The notes: generated by a model not told the origin, from the letters alone. A stretch of DNA of 64,000 bases from Lithobates sylvaticus (GCA_028564925.1 CM053031.1:100428888-100492887), one strand, 5' to 3'. Positions 45,744 through 57,702 are shown, numbered from the stretch's first letter. Made by a program: numbers and translations.

Positions 45744-47012
45744 TTTTGATGTAAAATTTCAATTTAGTTTTAGTTATAGTCTTTTGACTAAAATGCCATT
45801 TTAGTTTTAGTCGTATTTTAGTCTTTTGACTAAAATGCCATTTTCGTTTTAGTCGTATTTTAGTCAGCTGAGTTGTTTTAGTTTTAGTCGTATTTTAGTC
45901 AACTAAAACCTCCAGTACATTTTTTTAGTCGACTAAAATTTAATGGGTTTAGTTACATTTTAATGCATTATTTCATTATAACTGCCAAACATTATATACT
46001 CCTGGAGTAAAAATCTAATAATATATTTATTTTTTTATGGTATTAAGGTTTGACCATGCACTACAGACACAGATTTAGCCATTGTGATATAAATTCAATT
46101 TAGTTTTAGTCATAGTCTTTTGACTAAAATGCCATTTTAGTTTTAGTCGTATTTTAGTCTTTTGACTAAAATGCCATTTTAGTTTTAGTCGTATTTTAGT
46201 CAGCTGAGTTGTTTTTAGTTTTAGTCTTATTTTAGTCAACTAAAACCTCCAGTACATTTTAGTCAACTAAAATTAAATGGGTTTAGTTACATTTTAATGC
46301 ATTATTTCATTATAACTGCCAAACATTATATACTCCTAGTCATAGTCTTTTGACTAAAATGCTATTTTAGTTTTAGTCGTATTTTAGTCAGCTGAGTTGT
46401 TTTAGTTTTAGTCGTATTTTAGTCAGCTGAGTTGTTTTAGTTTTAGTCTTATTTTAGTCAACTAAAACCTCCAGTACATTTTAGTCGACTAAAATTGAAT
46501 GGGTTTAGTTACATTTTAATGCATTATTTCATTATAACTGCCAAACATTATATACTCCTAGTCATAGTCTTTTGACTAAAACGCCATTTTAGTTTTAGTC
46601 GTATTTTAGTCTTTTGACTAAAATTTAATTTTAGTTTTAGTCGTATTTTAGTCATCTGAATTGTTTTAGTTTAAGGGACAGTTTACACCATAGAAACGCA
46701 GTCCGGATGTGTTCCAGATGCTTTTCTGCATGCACGTTTTTGACATGTTATTGGTGCATTTTTGATGCATTTTACAGCGTTCCAGTACAGTCCGGTGCAG
46801 AAAAAATGCAGCATATTCTACTTTTATTTTTGGAACTGGAAAACACTGGAACTGCAAGCACTGATGTGAACAATGCCATTGAAAACCAAATAACCTACTT
46901 TCCATGTGTTTTTAATGCAGAAAAAAATGCACTGGACTGCATGTGCTGTGAACTGGCCCTTCGACTGAAATACTATTCATTTAGTCTACAAAAATATTTT
47001 AGTCAAAGAAAT
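45744..47012. repeat. TTTTAGTC/GACTAAAA satellite with a nested MITE
   Basis: Built from TTTTAGTTTTAGTCGTA and TTTTAGTCGACTAAAA words. A longer unit (from 'tcatagtcttttgactaaaa' to 'aaacattatatactcc') recurs about three times between 46090 and 46670. Resumes as ATTTTAGTCAAAG at about 46990. Strongly self-complementary. Confidence 0.85.
46673..46961. mobile_element. MITE inside the satellite
   Basis: AAGGGACAGTTTACACCAT at the left and GCTGTGAACTGGCCCTT at the right, roughly inverse. The interior has TGCATTTT and AAAAATGCA words. Satellite sequence lies on both sides. Confidence 0.65.
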
Positions 47013-47166
47013 TAACACTGCTAACCTGTCCCGTTAAATATTCCTCTGACAAAGACAGACAGGGTCAGGGGCCAGTGGACAAACATGCATCTCGATTAGG
47101 TTACTGTCGTCTGACATCTGTGAGAAACACTGAATTTTTCTAAAGATAATGGCAATAACATTTCAG

Positions 47167-47348
47167 TTAAAGTGGAACTAAAGTGAACATATAAAGAAAA
47201 AACAAGCAGGCAGGATATTTGTTGCAGAAGAGACATGTTAACTGACTCTCGGCTGAAGAAATCAAGAGAAAAGATGCCGGCGCCAGCACTGCGGAAGTTA
47301 GATCATTGGACAGAAGGTAATTATTTGCGAAGTTTAGTTCCACTTTAA
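47167..47348. mobile_element. TTAA MITE, 182 bp, perfect 16-bp ends
   Basis: TTAAAGTGGAACTAAA at 47167 and its exact complement TTTAGTTCCACTTTAA ending at 47348. Non-coding. Confidence 0.9.
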
Positions 47349-47474
47349 AGTTGATTTCCGGGCAAAAACACAGATAATACACTTTTTCTAGACAGCACCG
47401 CCAGTGACATCACTTTTTCTTCAATGCCATCAAGAAGCCCGCAGCTTGTTGATGGCATCAATATTGATAATATT

Positions 47475-47571
47475 ATATAGGATTTATATAGTGCAACAGT
47501 TTGCATAGTGTTGTACAAAATAATGAAGTTACAATACATCTCAACATAGGAGGGTTAGGAGTGCCCTTCTG
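47475..47571. repeat. Fragment of a 'TTATATAGTGC...' repeat
   Basis: 'ggatttatatagtgcaac' and the following 'gcctacaatctaaag' resemble a common vertebrate LINE-tail-like block. The family is not certain. Confidence 0.4.
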
Positions 47572-48571
47572 GTGAGAGCCTACAATCTAAAGACATTGAG
47601 AAGCAATTCTCCTGTGTACATGTTCCCTGTCAGCACATGTACATGATGCCAGAGCCTTCCATTTCTAGTACCTTGAAACTTTAGGTACTTAAAGTGGATG
47701 TAAACCCCATTCATGAAATCTGACCTGGGCACATCTATCTGCAGTGTTGACTTATCTCTCTCCAAAGCCCTAAGTGCTGTTGCTTTCTGCTGCTCCATTC
47801 CTCTGTTATCAGCATGATAACTTCTGACAATCTCTCCGACACAGGAAATTTGTGTCGGGGAGGGCGATTAGAGGGAGATTATCAGAGAGCTTGTCTATCC
47901 ACAGTACAGCTCTGCATGTTTCTTTGTTCCACTGCCTATGTGGAGGGGGGTGTGTGCCTTTCCTCCAATCAGCTCACACACAGTGCATGCCCAGACTCCC
48001 CTCCCACTGCTGAAACAGGAATAAACATTTGTAACACAATGTGCACTTTCTAAAGAATATAGAAAGGGAAAGCTCAGATATACATATGTAGGGAGATTTG
48101 TTGCATCCCTGTGTATCACCTGAGGCTGTTCACTATATTGGGTATAGGAGAGGGTTTACATCCACTTTAACCTAAAATACTTTATATTTTACATTTAAAA
48201 AATGTAAAATAATGCATCAATGGTGTTTTATATCTGCTTGAATACAACTTCAGAGACTCTCAATTTTATAAACCTTTAGAAATGTTTCATAGAAATTAAT
48301 AATTTTGCTTGTGAGAGCTTACAATCTAAGGGCAATGAAGAAGTGTTTCTCCTGTGTACGTTCCATGTCAGCACACGTACATGGTGCCAGAGCCTCCCAC
48401 CCTGTTCCTAATATGTTGACTCTTTAGGTACTTAACCTAAAATACTTTATATTTTACATTAACAAAATAATGCACAAATGGTGTTTTTATATCTGCTTGA
48501 ATACAACTTTAATGACTCAAATTTATAAACCTTTGGAATGTTTTCATAAAAAATGAATTAGAAAAATTGCT
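47572..48571 (+). repeat. ~260-bp tandem duplication; first copy filled by a MITE, second empty
   Basis: Unit A 47572-48310 and unit B 48311-48571 share GTGAGAGC..TACAATCTAA, CAGAGCCT.CCA, CCTAAAATACTTTATATTTT and ATCTGCTTGAATACAACTT. Unit A has a TTAA MITE (47689-48170). Unit B reads GGTACTTAACCTAAAA with one TTAA at that place. Confidence 0.9.
47689..48170. mobile_element. TTAA MITE, 'AAAGTGGATGTAAACCC' family, copy 2
   Basis: TTAAAGTGGATGTAAACCCC at the left, GGGTTTACATCCACTTTAA at the right. TTAA on each side. Inserted in unit A of the tandem duplication, so the target is directly known. Confidence 0.95.
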
Positions 48572-48780
48572 ACATTCCCCAAAATGTGTCCAGGTCAAAA
48601 AAGTTAGCATGTGAAAGTATGTGCAAAAGAGGGGAATGCACTCCAATCTTCAGTATAAAAGCTTTAATTGTAAAAACCCACGCATAACATCACTAAGCCA
48701 CGAGACAACAGGACTGTAGCAGCAAGGTTAACATGTTTCACGAACCAAATCGTTTAATTATAACCTCATAAAAAAGTTTG
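48572..48780 (-). repeat. Small element with hammerhead-like core (copy B)
   Basis: On the minus strand the core at 48724-48767 is followed by AATTAAAGCTTTTATACTG and GGAGTGCATTCC. This is the order seen in the insert at 5279-5517: core, AATAAA-like word, GGAGTGC. Boundaries uncertain. Confidence 0.5.
48724..48767 (-). ncRNA. Hammerhead-ribozyme-like motif, degenerate (copy B)
   Basis: Minus strand: GAGGTT then ATAATTA, a stem ACGA/TCGT, GAAA, palindrome ACATGT, T, then AACCTT, which pairs with GAGGTT over six positions (one G-T). Three of the seven core bases differ from CTGANGA, so the fold survives but catalysis is unlikely. Confidence 0.4.
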
Positions 48781-49721
48781 CCTCGTATGGTATATGATAA
48801 TATTTCCAAATGCCCTCTGAATGTGAAGATGACATATCCATTACTCTTCTGACCTCAAACCTAGCAGCAACATGCCAAATCCTAAACTTACAGAGAAGTT
48901 GTGTGCTGGATTTCATCTTGCTAATGGGGATGTTTGTCCACCAAAGACGAATGCATTCAAACACAAAGACAGCTTGTCAAATGTAATGGCACTAGAATAT
49001 ACGCATCTTGTTTCTTCAGCACTGAAGAAGTTAAAAAACACTTAAAACAGCCCAAGATCAAACCCGATTATAAACTGGAGTGCCATTTTTATTTCAGTCG
49101 AGATGAAGGTAATTTGTTTCTCTCTGCATCTGTTCTCCCACCAGCACAGTAAGGACTGGCTAATTAAGGGAGGAAAACCATATGGTCTTATGGATAGGCC
49201 AGATTGCTTGTCAATCACACACTCAAGATGCTTGTAGTGCATGGCGGACACAACGGCACAGCCGATTGTTGGAGCTGATTTGGGTTGGGTACAGAAGAGC
49301 CTTAGAAAAAAAAATCAGTTTCTGCCAAATATTTTTTCCTTTGCTGCCCTCCTTACCTAAATTCTGTTATTTCTTTGGGCTTAGCCTTCTGGGAGTTTAT
49401 TATTAACCAGCTGTTGTGCCTGCAATAATAATTAAAAGTCATTTGGCATGGACAGCAATACATAATGAGGCTGCTGAACAGCTTTCCCTGTTTTAGGCTG
49501 TTTGACTATTAAAAGGGTTATATGCAAATGCAAAGAGCAATAAAAAAATAAAAAAAGGTTGAAATAGTTCACTAAATAGGGTGGCTATTTCTATGGAAAC
49601 CTTTTTTTTCTATTTACAGCTAAAAGAGAGTGCCAGACCAACTACAAAGTTTAAAAAACAATATGCCATATTGATAGCTATTTATCTTTGCTGATTGCTT
49701 GTGTATTGAAATGAATGTCAA
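48781..49721. other. Single-copy block, candidate conserved non-coding DNA
   Basis: Repeat-free over about 850 bp. ATGCAAAT octamer at 49522-49529, followed by another GCAAAG. The frame 48934-49152 (72 codons) has no domain that I know. Confidence 0.3.
49522..49529 (+). promoter_or_regulatory. POU octamer ATGCAAAT
   Basis: An exact octamer. About two are expected by chance in 64 kb on both strands and three are seen, so this alone is weak. Confidence 0.2.
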
Positions 49722-49935
49722 GTCAAACACTTTATTGTTTTTGGATAAAGTGGGGGAGGTATAGAACTGCTGTCTGGGTTTAACCACTATCCAGGGCACA
49801 ATTACAAAGATTTTCCTAATTTCCTGTCCTGCTGACAATGGTTTTACCAGACAGGAAGTGAGAGAAAATGTGCAAAAAAAACTAACAAGGGTTCTAGTCT
49901 TCCCCTACTCTACTAAAAAAGCATTTGTAATATTG
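49722..49935. mobile_element. MITE related to 37879-38181
   Basis: 'gtttttggataaagtggggg' at the left and 'cttcccctactctact' at the right, inverse. 'ttaccagacaggaagtgag' is an interior block of the family. Confidence 0.6.
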
Positions 49936-50103
49936 GCTGTTTTGCTGTTGAAGAGATCTCCTTGATTTTTGTCTTGTAAACCGTTGTCAGTATGGGTGAG
50001 CTCAGGCATTTTTAGTTCGTAGTTAGAACCCGCCTGAGCAATCCTGCAAAGAAGTCAAAGTATACAAGGGTCGTGGGGTGTGGAATGCCTCGGCTGCTTA
50101 CGA
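49936..50103. other. Intergenic DNA, nothing recognised
   Basis: No supported feature. Confidence 0.4.
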
Positions 50104-50639
50104 TTGCCAAGTCTTTATGGACCTTGCTTTGTACACTGGTGCGCAGTCATGTTGGAACAGGAAGGGGCCATCTCCAAACTGTTGCCACAAAGTTGGGAGC
50201 ATGAAATTGTCCAAAATGTCTTGGTATGCTGATGCCTTAAGAGTTCCCTTCACTGGAACTAAGGGGCCAAGCCGAACCCCTAAAAAACAACCCCACACCA
50301 TAATCCCCCCTCCACCAAATTATTTGGACCAGTGCACAAAGCAAGGTTCATAAAAACATGATAAGCAATTTTGGGGTGGAGGAACTTGACTGGCCTGCAG
50401 ACCTCAACCTGATGAATTAGAACGGAGACCTCATAAATGCGCTTCTGGAAGAATGGTCAAACATTCCCATAGACAAACTCCTAAACCTTGTGGGCAGCCT
50501 TCCCAGAAGAGTTGAAGCTGTTATAGCTGCAAAGGGTGGGCCAACTCAATATTAAACCCTACAGGCTAAGACTGCAATGCCATTAAAGTTCATGTGCATG
50601 TAAAGGCAGGCGTCCCAATACCTTTGACAATGTAGTGTA
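50104..50639 (-). mobile_element. Tc1/mariner-type transposon, left end missing, C-terminal transposase remnant
   Basis: The right end ...GACAATGTAGTGTA is present, the left is lost. The minus-strand frame 50301-50098 starts MVWGCF, includes [10 protein letters not shown] and [17 protein letters not shown], and matches the C-terminal catalytic part of Tc1-like transposases. The Asp in FQHDCAP is the second catalytic acid, and the usual His three residues later (APxH) is Tyr. The plus-strand right arm repeats part of the coding region inverted, with small deletions. Relative of 31065-31483. Not functional. Confidence 0.85.
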
Positions 50640-51179
50640 CATGTTATTATATATTTTTTATAGGGGTCTATACATCAGTTCAAATGAAAGACAAGGAAGA
50701 AATAAAGAGTAATTTGGTTCCCAAAGAGGGACAGACCTTTCAAAAGAGGGACAGTTGGGGGCTATGTATTATTTTTCAGCCTGTAAAAGAAGGTAAAGCC
50801 TCCCTGTGACACCATACTGTCTATATGTGTTGTGATGTGAACTCACCTGTCAACTGCACATATAGGTATGGGAAGGAAAGGGAGGTGATACAAACAGCAA
50901 ATAGCACAGTTACAAGTTCCATTTTTAGTAGAAGTTGAATATAAATGATAATATCAGTCGTTTGCTATGGGTAAAATATAAAAAAAATGCACTTGAACCA
51001 AACATTGTTAAACCCATAACTATTCATGCTGCTGGTTTATAACTTTCAGTACAGGTACAACTAAAGGTTATAATAAAGAGCAAATTCATGCACCTTTATA
51101 TTACAAACACATACTAGTGTTGATTTTTTTGTTTTGTTTGGAGTTTTCCTTTAAAAGGTCTAAAAAGTGACATTTTTAA
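50640..51179. other. Intergenic DNA, nothing recognised
   Basis: No supported feature. Confidence 0.4.
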
Positions 51180-51660
51180 TTAATAATGGGCACAATGTTG
51201 TCTTTCATTAACATCCCCTGTGATCTCCTCTCATCAGAAGCAGACCGCTTGCTGGAAGTTTGCATAGTTAAGCATGCTTGGTGTGTATTAACAAGGGCAG
51301 TACTCTTAGATCATGGACCTGAGCCCAGCCCCTGCTGACCAGCCGTAAAGCCCCATTTTAATACAAGAAGACAGACCTGTCAGCTTGGGTATTGGCTCTA
51401 CGGATCCGTAGAATTTGTCTTTTTTCTGATGTTAAATATTGTATTATGCGGAGCCGGGCCTTTCCAATTAGTAGGCAAGGGCACTGTGTGAATCTACGGG
51501 AGTACAGTGTAATTATACACTCATGCATTTGTTTTTCTTCTTCATCTGGAAACATTCAGAATAATAATATGCTGCCAGAGGCTCCCACTTCTGGGAGAAT
51601 TAAACAGAGGAATAGGAACAGGTTAAAACTCCTCTTTCAAGCTCAGCTCGGTAGTTAGGA
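51180..51660. other. Single-copy block, candidate conserved non-coding DNA
   Basis: Repeat-free, with CTACGGATCCGTAG palindrome near 51398-51411 and TATTATGCGGAGCCGGGCC. An 88-codon plus frame 51392-51658 has no known domain. Confidence 0.3.
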
Positions 51661-54415
51661 ACACAATTCTGCTAAAATCTGTAATGTGTTCAAAATACTC
51701 AGAGCACCACAATGACATAACCTGAGGGATACATCCCTGAATATAATACACAGTGATACATAGCTGTTTTCTGCCTACAAATTGTGGCAAGGACAATGTG
51801 ATGTCCTTCAAGTAAGTGTTGACTTGAGACATTCAGTTCTGCATTGGTGGATGTGTTGTTTACTAATGGGTGATACATTAGTATTGTTCTATGCAAACCA
51901 GGTAGAGGTAACACATTTCCACAACTCCTAGCCAATTACTAGCCGCAGCATGCACTGCGCGGGCAATTTAGCATCTCCAACTGCTGACGAAACACCCCTG
52001 CACGTACTATCTGTACAACCTACCACTGCCAGCTGATGAAGCGCTAAGTTTTCTTTCATGAAGCTCTGCAAATGCTGAGAAATAGCATGACCCAGCAATG
52101 CATACACTATGGAAGCTAAAATTTTAGTTACCTAAAGGCAATTTTAAAGATGACCTTCTACAGGTTCAAAACCCAAAAGCTCAGATTTGCCTAAATTTTT
52201 TTTAAATTATGTTAATATAGTAATACTGTTGAGGCCACTTCCAATCAATTTTACAAACTTCTTGATCTCTTACTGCCATGGTTATCCACTGGAGTCACTG
52301 ATCTGGGAGAAATATGTAACCAGAGAAGTATGTCTATGTGAACAGTACTTTTGTCAAAGGTTAGTGGCTCATTAATTAGTAAAACTTGAGGATAACCAAA
52401 CAATTATAGATCTAGTACATTTTGAAAGATGTCAGCAATGGCATCGCTTGAATTTCTAACATGGCAGGTTCACAAAACATTTCAATGTGGTGGCAAAAAA
52501 GGTTTTCTAAAGCTGGACTTTCTTGTAGCAGGCTCTTTCTAGGACAGCAGGGGTTTGACTGCTTAAGGCTCCTGATTGGCTGCTAGTGTGCTCCACCAAA
52601 AAAAAGTGCTCTGAACAAAACTGTGATTTGGAGGGAGGATTATGTGAAGGCTTTCGGCTGATGCACTGGAGGGCGCTGTAAGAAGTGAGTGGCTTTTAAA
52701 TATATTAACATTACTTCCATGTCCTTAGGTGGAACCATGGTGTGATGGGGGCCACAGGCATCCAACACTCCCAGAAAAGGTACATGCTGAAGAAACTGAC
52801 AGAGAATGAGGTGTTGGAATGTAGTGGAGGTGGGAGACACAGGACACCAGAGAGGTGAATAAAAAAGCTCTTCTCTTCGGATCTCCGAGAAAGGATCATA
52901 TTAAGTAAATCATTAATATGGGGGGAGTCTAAGAGCCTATGTCTACAGGCTTTCATTAGGCTTTCATTAGCAAATGCAACAACATACTTTGGACATCAGT
53001 TTTAGATGCTTCTGAGATCTCTTACAATGCATTGCCGGTGCAGTTGACATGCGTTTGACCTGCTTCAGCTACTTTTGCATTCTCGTAGATTTGGCAATAG
53101 GTCATGACTTCAGGTCTTCGAGGAGAGGCAACTGCAGATTTTTTTCAAGCACTGACACAGTAAGTTTTGTAGTGATATCACCAGCTACATTCTTATTCTG
53201 GCTTAATAAAGCAGAAGAGAGAGCTCAGCAATGGCAGCCTCAAAAATTTTACTCAAAGTTAAATATAGATCCGTAAAAAAATAACCAAAATGTATAGAAA
53301 ACTGAGAAGGTTGGAGATTTTTGTTTCTCTGTTCTTGCTTGTACATAAAAAACCTTGTTCCCCTTTCACAGTATGTGCTAAAAGTATGTGTGCAGTTCCA
53401 CTTTGCCTTGTATTCAAAACAGGACCAATTATGGAATTAAGCAGTCAAATTAATTTTCTTTGTCCTTGCTTTTCAGTTTCATTGTGCACAGCTTTATTGT
53501 TTTGCTGTTTACAAGCATAGCCACTGAAATAAAACTACAGAGGGCAGACTAAAATATTTCATGTTGTCTTTAGTTTTTAACTGAGTAGAAGACAATCACA
53601 TTTTGGTATTATGTAAGGACCAGGAGTTGTTTTTCTCTCAATAAAAAGAAAAAAACAATGTAACAAAAGGTCTAGCTTTTTCATATCATATTCAAATTTT
53701 TTTGATCAATATGGTTGCAGATGCAAGGAACACTTGGACAGTATTATACCTGAAGTCTAACAGTTTTATGTTAAGTTTTTATCAAATTGTTGTAAATGAG
53801 TGATGTAGTGTATGCTGCTGTGTTTTTAGGTGGATGTTGTTAGTGGTTGAATCATCCAAAAGACTGCCATTCCTGATGGTGTCTTGGTGCAGGTGAGAGC
53901 TACACAGTAATTTGATCCAACACAGACACAAACAGGAGGAACATTCACAGACACACCACACAGAGCTCACTATCTGTCTGGAAGATGTTTTTTTTATTAC
54001 ATTAGCACTCCCACATTTGTAATGCAACACAGAGGGGATGGCAAGGCATGCACTGGAGGCTGAGTGACCTGGAACAAAAGAAGATTTGCCCCTTAGTCAG
54101 ATAGGGATAAGGTAGCTGAAGCAATACATGGACATAGGGGAATTGATCAGCCATGACACTACCAACTACAGTCACAGTGTGTAAACTCGCCAATACAAGG
54201 TAATAAACAACACAGGGACTATAACCACACAAATACCTAGTTAAACATTGAAAACATGTGAAAGTGTACAATGCTTTTAAAGCAGAAGGCCAGCTAAACA
54301 CACAGTTTCAATACCTAAATATTTTCTAGTTTGCCTGTCAGATTTGTATCTTTGTACAGCCAGTCTTGTGATTCACACACATCTGCCACACTGCACATCT
54401 AGGCAGGTAACACAC
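51661..54415. other. Intergenic DNA, largely unrecognised
   Basis: 2.7 kb without a repeat I can name. 52500-52620 has 'ctaaagctggac' and 'aaggctcctgattggctgc', which may be repeat-derived. Overlapping 60-99 residue frames carry no known domain. No exon or RNA gene found. Confidence 0.35.
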
Positions 54416-54845
54416 TAATGTTGCGTACACACGAGCGGATTTTCCGTCGGAAAAATCTTGGATGTTTTTTCCGACAGAATTCCGCTCAAGCTTGGCTTAC
54501 ATACAAACGGTCACACAAAAGTTTGCTGAACTTTTGACCGCCAAGAACGCAGTGACGTACAACACTACGACGAGCCGAGAAAATTAAGTTCAATGCTTCC
54601 GAGCAGGCGTCAAATTGTTTACGAGCATGTGTAGGAATTTTGCACTTCGGAATTGCTACAGACGATCAGAATTTCCGATCAGAACTTTTTCCGACCGAAA
54701 AATTGAGAACCTGCTCTCAATCTTTTGCTGGCTTAAATTCCGTCAGCAAAAGTTTGATGGAGCATACACATGGTCGCATTTTCCGACCAAAAGCTCTCAT
54801 CGGACTTTTGCTGGCGGAATTTCTGATCGTGTGTACGTGGCATTA
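54416..54845. mobile_element. Ranid MITE, 'acacgatcgg' family, copy 3
   Basis: Left TGTTGCGTACACACGAGCGG, right TGATCGTGTGTACGTGGCA, with TAA at left and TTA at right (54843-54845). The same interior as copies 1 and 2. Confidence 0.8.
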
Positions 54846-55185
54846 GGCTGGCCATACACAGTTCGGATCTTGGGCAGTTCCGCTGGAACCAGCCAAGATT
54901 TGAAGCGTTAATGGGCAAGCTGAAAATACCAAGTTGATCGATCTATCAACTTGGGTACAACCAGCCTGACGGATTCTCTCTTACGATCATCGCTAGTGGT
55001 TGCTATAGCTGGTAGCGATACTCCCTGTCTTCTCCTAGTGGGTATGGCTCCTCCCCTGCTCCCCTGCTCCCCCGCCAGGAGAAGACAATTGCTGATTCCC
55101 CTGTGTTAATGGGGAATAGTGCGAATTTCTTTCCTTCAACCCATGGTTGCAGGAAGGAAATTTGCACCGCATATGGCCGGTCTTA
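54843..55185. mobile_element. MITE, 'GGCTGGCCATACAC' family, sharing TTA with copy 3
   Basis: TTAGGCTGGCCATACAC at the left, GCATATGGCCGGTCTTA at the right. It begins exactly at the TTA ending the previous MITE. About 340 bp, non-coding, CTCCCCTGCTCCCC in the middle. Confidence 0.7.
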
Positions 55186-55275
55186 TTACCTGTTTCAGAG
55201 TGCAGCATGCTGGGTCATTTCTTTACTTCCAGTTTGTTCATTAGACAATGAATCAGCATCAACCCTTCTGTCCAA

Positions 55276-56219
55276 TTAGCAATTTACCCGCCTCAGCCCT
55301 GGAAGATTTGGCTGCTCAATGAACAGGCCGTTTTTTGCGATTCGTCACTTCGTCGCTTTAAATGACAATTGCGCGGTCATGCGACGTTGTACCCAAACAA
55401 AATTGACGTCCTTTTTTCCCACAAATAGAGCTTTCTTTTGGTGGTATTTTTTTTATTTTTTGCACTATAAACAAAAGAAGAGCGACAATTTTGAAGAAAA
55501 CACAATATCGTTTACTTTTTGCTATAATAAATATCCCAAATTTTTTATCAAAAAAAGCATTTTTTTCCTCAGTTTAGGCCGATATGTATTCTTCTACATA
55601 TTTTTGGTAAAAAAATTGCAATAAGTGTATATTGATTGGTTTCCGCAAAAGTTATAGCATTCCTAAAATAGGGGATAGATTTATGGCATTTTTATTATAA
55701 TTTTTTTTTACTAGTAATGGCGGCGATCTGTGAATTTTATCGGGACTGTGACATTATGGCAGACACGTTTGACACATTTTTGAAACCACTGACAATTATA
55801 CAGCGATCAGTGCTATAAAAATGCACTGATTACTGTATAAATGTCACTGACAGGGAAGGGGTTAACACTAGGGGGCAATCAAGGGGTTAACTGTGTTCCC
55901 TATGTGTGTTTCTAACTGTGGGGGGATGGGACTGTCTAGGAGGAGAGATAGATGGGTGTTCATACTTAGTATGAACACACAATCTGTCTCTACTCCCCTG
56001 AAAGAACCGGGATCTGGGTGTGTAAATGCCCAGATTCCGGTTCTCGCTCTGTCACGAGCGATCGCGGGAGCCCAGTGGTCATTGCGCCGCCGGGGCACTC
56101 GCATCGGGGCGGGCACACCCTAGTGGCCAAAAGGCGAAGCAACGTGAGGTAACATCATTTCGCCCAGCCGTGCCATTCTGCCGCAGTGAAACTGTGGCGG
56201 AAGGTCGGCAAGCAGTTAA
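55276..56219. mobile_element. Ranid ~1 kb interspersed repeat, copy 3 (near complete)
   Basis: From TTAGCAATTTACCCGCCTC to GGTCGGCAAGCAGTTAA. The order of blocks equals copy 2. A hairpin with GGTGTTCATACT / AGTATGAACAC is at 55956-55979. It shows the full TTAA-ended form with a GC-rich right end. Confidence 0.85.
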
Positions 56220-57694
56220 TGATCCAGAATGTAGTAAAACAGAACCAGTATGCCTGTGAAAGTTCTTCTTTATCCAAGTCAAAATATATCAGGTAGTAAT
56301 TTGCCCCAATAAACTCAATTTGTTCATCTGAGGAAGCTACTTGTACAAGTAGCTAATTGTGTTCAACACTACAGAATAACTTCAGTTGAATGCCTCTAGT
56401 TACCGCTAGATAAACCAATACCAAAAAGATGTGCAGTGGAGCAGAGGAGTGTAAATCACAAAAGTGGCTGGACAGAATTACATATCCTTTGAAAGGTAAA
56501 ACAGTAATCGCATATGTATTTCAACCATGTATTTGGCTGTTTGCCTGGAGTAACACTTTAATAACCGCTCTGTTCCAAGTGGTAATTTACTGCAAAATGA
56601 TTCAGGAACAAGCGCCTCAAGCTACCTAGCTATCGTTCAATGACGCAACAATTTCCACAAACTCCTGAGGAGAAGTAATTATTAAAAACAGTACAATATT
56701 AGCAATAATAGAGATTTTTACAGAACTCAGCACGAAGTCAAGAAAATGGACGCGGCCTTTCCCTAAAACCATAGGAGTATTATGTTGGAAATTGTTTTCA
56801 ATGTCATTTTCCTATGTAAAATTTTTTTTCTCAAAGGAGGTAAAATTGCCAAGAGTACAGTATAGGGATTTATTATTGTTTAAATGAAATGGTTTATTAT
56901 GACTGTGTGTTTCCTACCCTAATCAAGTCAGCTATTTAAAATAAATTACACAGGCCATGGCGGTAAGAAGAGTGGGATGTTTGTATGTCAGGTTTGATAT
57001 TCTATGATCAGGTTTGATATAGTAACCCTTTAAATAGGTATTTTAACTGATATGCTCTTCTAACCTATAAGGTTTATGTAAACCCTAACAATGAACTACT
57101 CTAATTTGCTCCCTTCGTGTCTTTTAAATATACCATTGAAAATGATTTATTATTTCTCTTTGATACATGCATGGAAATACCTACTAAAACTTCCAGAGAT
57201 CTAGTGAGCTCATAACTGCCTGTCTACTCCAACATTATCTCAAGCACTGTTATCAGCTCTGACCTGCTCACCTACATATGGAGATGGTGGGGGTGTTCTG
57301 TAGCTCCATCCTGGAGGGGCAACACTGCTCTTACATAGCAAGTAACAAAGGACAAGCCACCCTCCATAAAGTCATGCCATGAAGTTTAATCAAGGTGGTT
57401 GGCTTCTTTATCTCATGTGTTTCACCCTGATTGGGCTTATTTGTAGTTATTTTATGCTCTTACATAGACAAAGTACAATAAATGAGCGCTGCCACCCTAG
57501 TATAATAAGTGTGTTACTGGCAGGAAAACCAGGTGAAAAGCCTAAAAATTTAAAAACATGTTAAACATTTTAAAAAAAAAAGGCAACCACCATATCTAAG
57601 AACTGGTAAGCAGCAATAATTTACATTTCTGTTACTTGGACAAAGCAAATTTCAGGAGATTTAACTTGTTTTCAACCACCTTTGGATCATCACA
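56220..57694. other. Intergenic; 56600-56960 candidate conserved non-coding
   Basis: 56640-56830 is complex, with TAATTATTAAAA and GGACGCGGCC. 57060-57370 may be a MITE fragment ('gtttatgtaaaccc'). No gene supported. Confidence 0.3.
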
Positions 57695-57702
57695 ACCTAG
57701 GA

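Noticed and set aside
49080-49115. Possible micro-exon (TTTATTTCAG...GTAATT)
   Set aside because: Splice-like words 11 bases apart occur by chance and no partner exon is visible.
10038-49529. Three POU octamers as a regulatory signature
   Set aside because: About two are expected by chance in 64 kb on both strands.
54615-54911. 98-codon frame
   Set aside because: Internal sequence of the 'acacgatcgg' MITE; the same frame type appears in its other copies.
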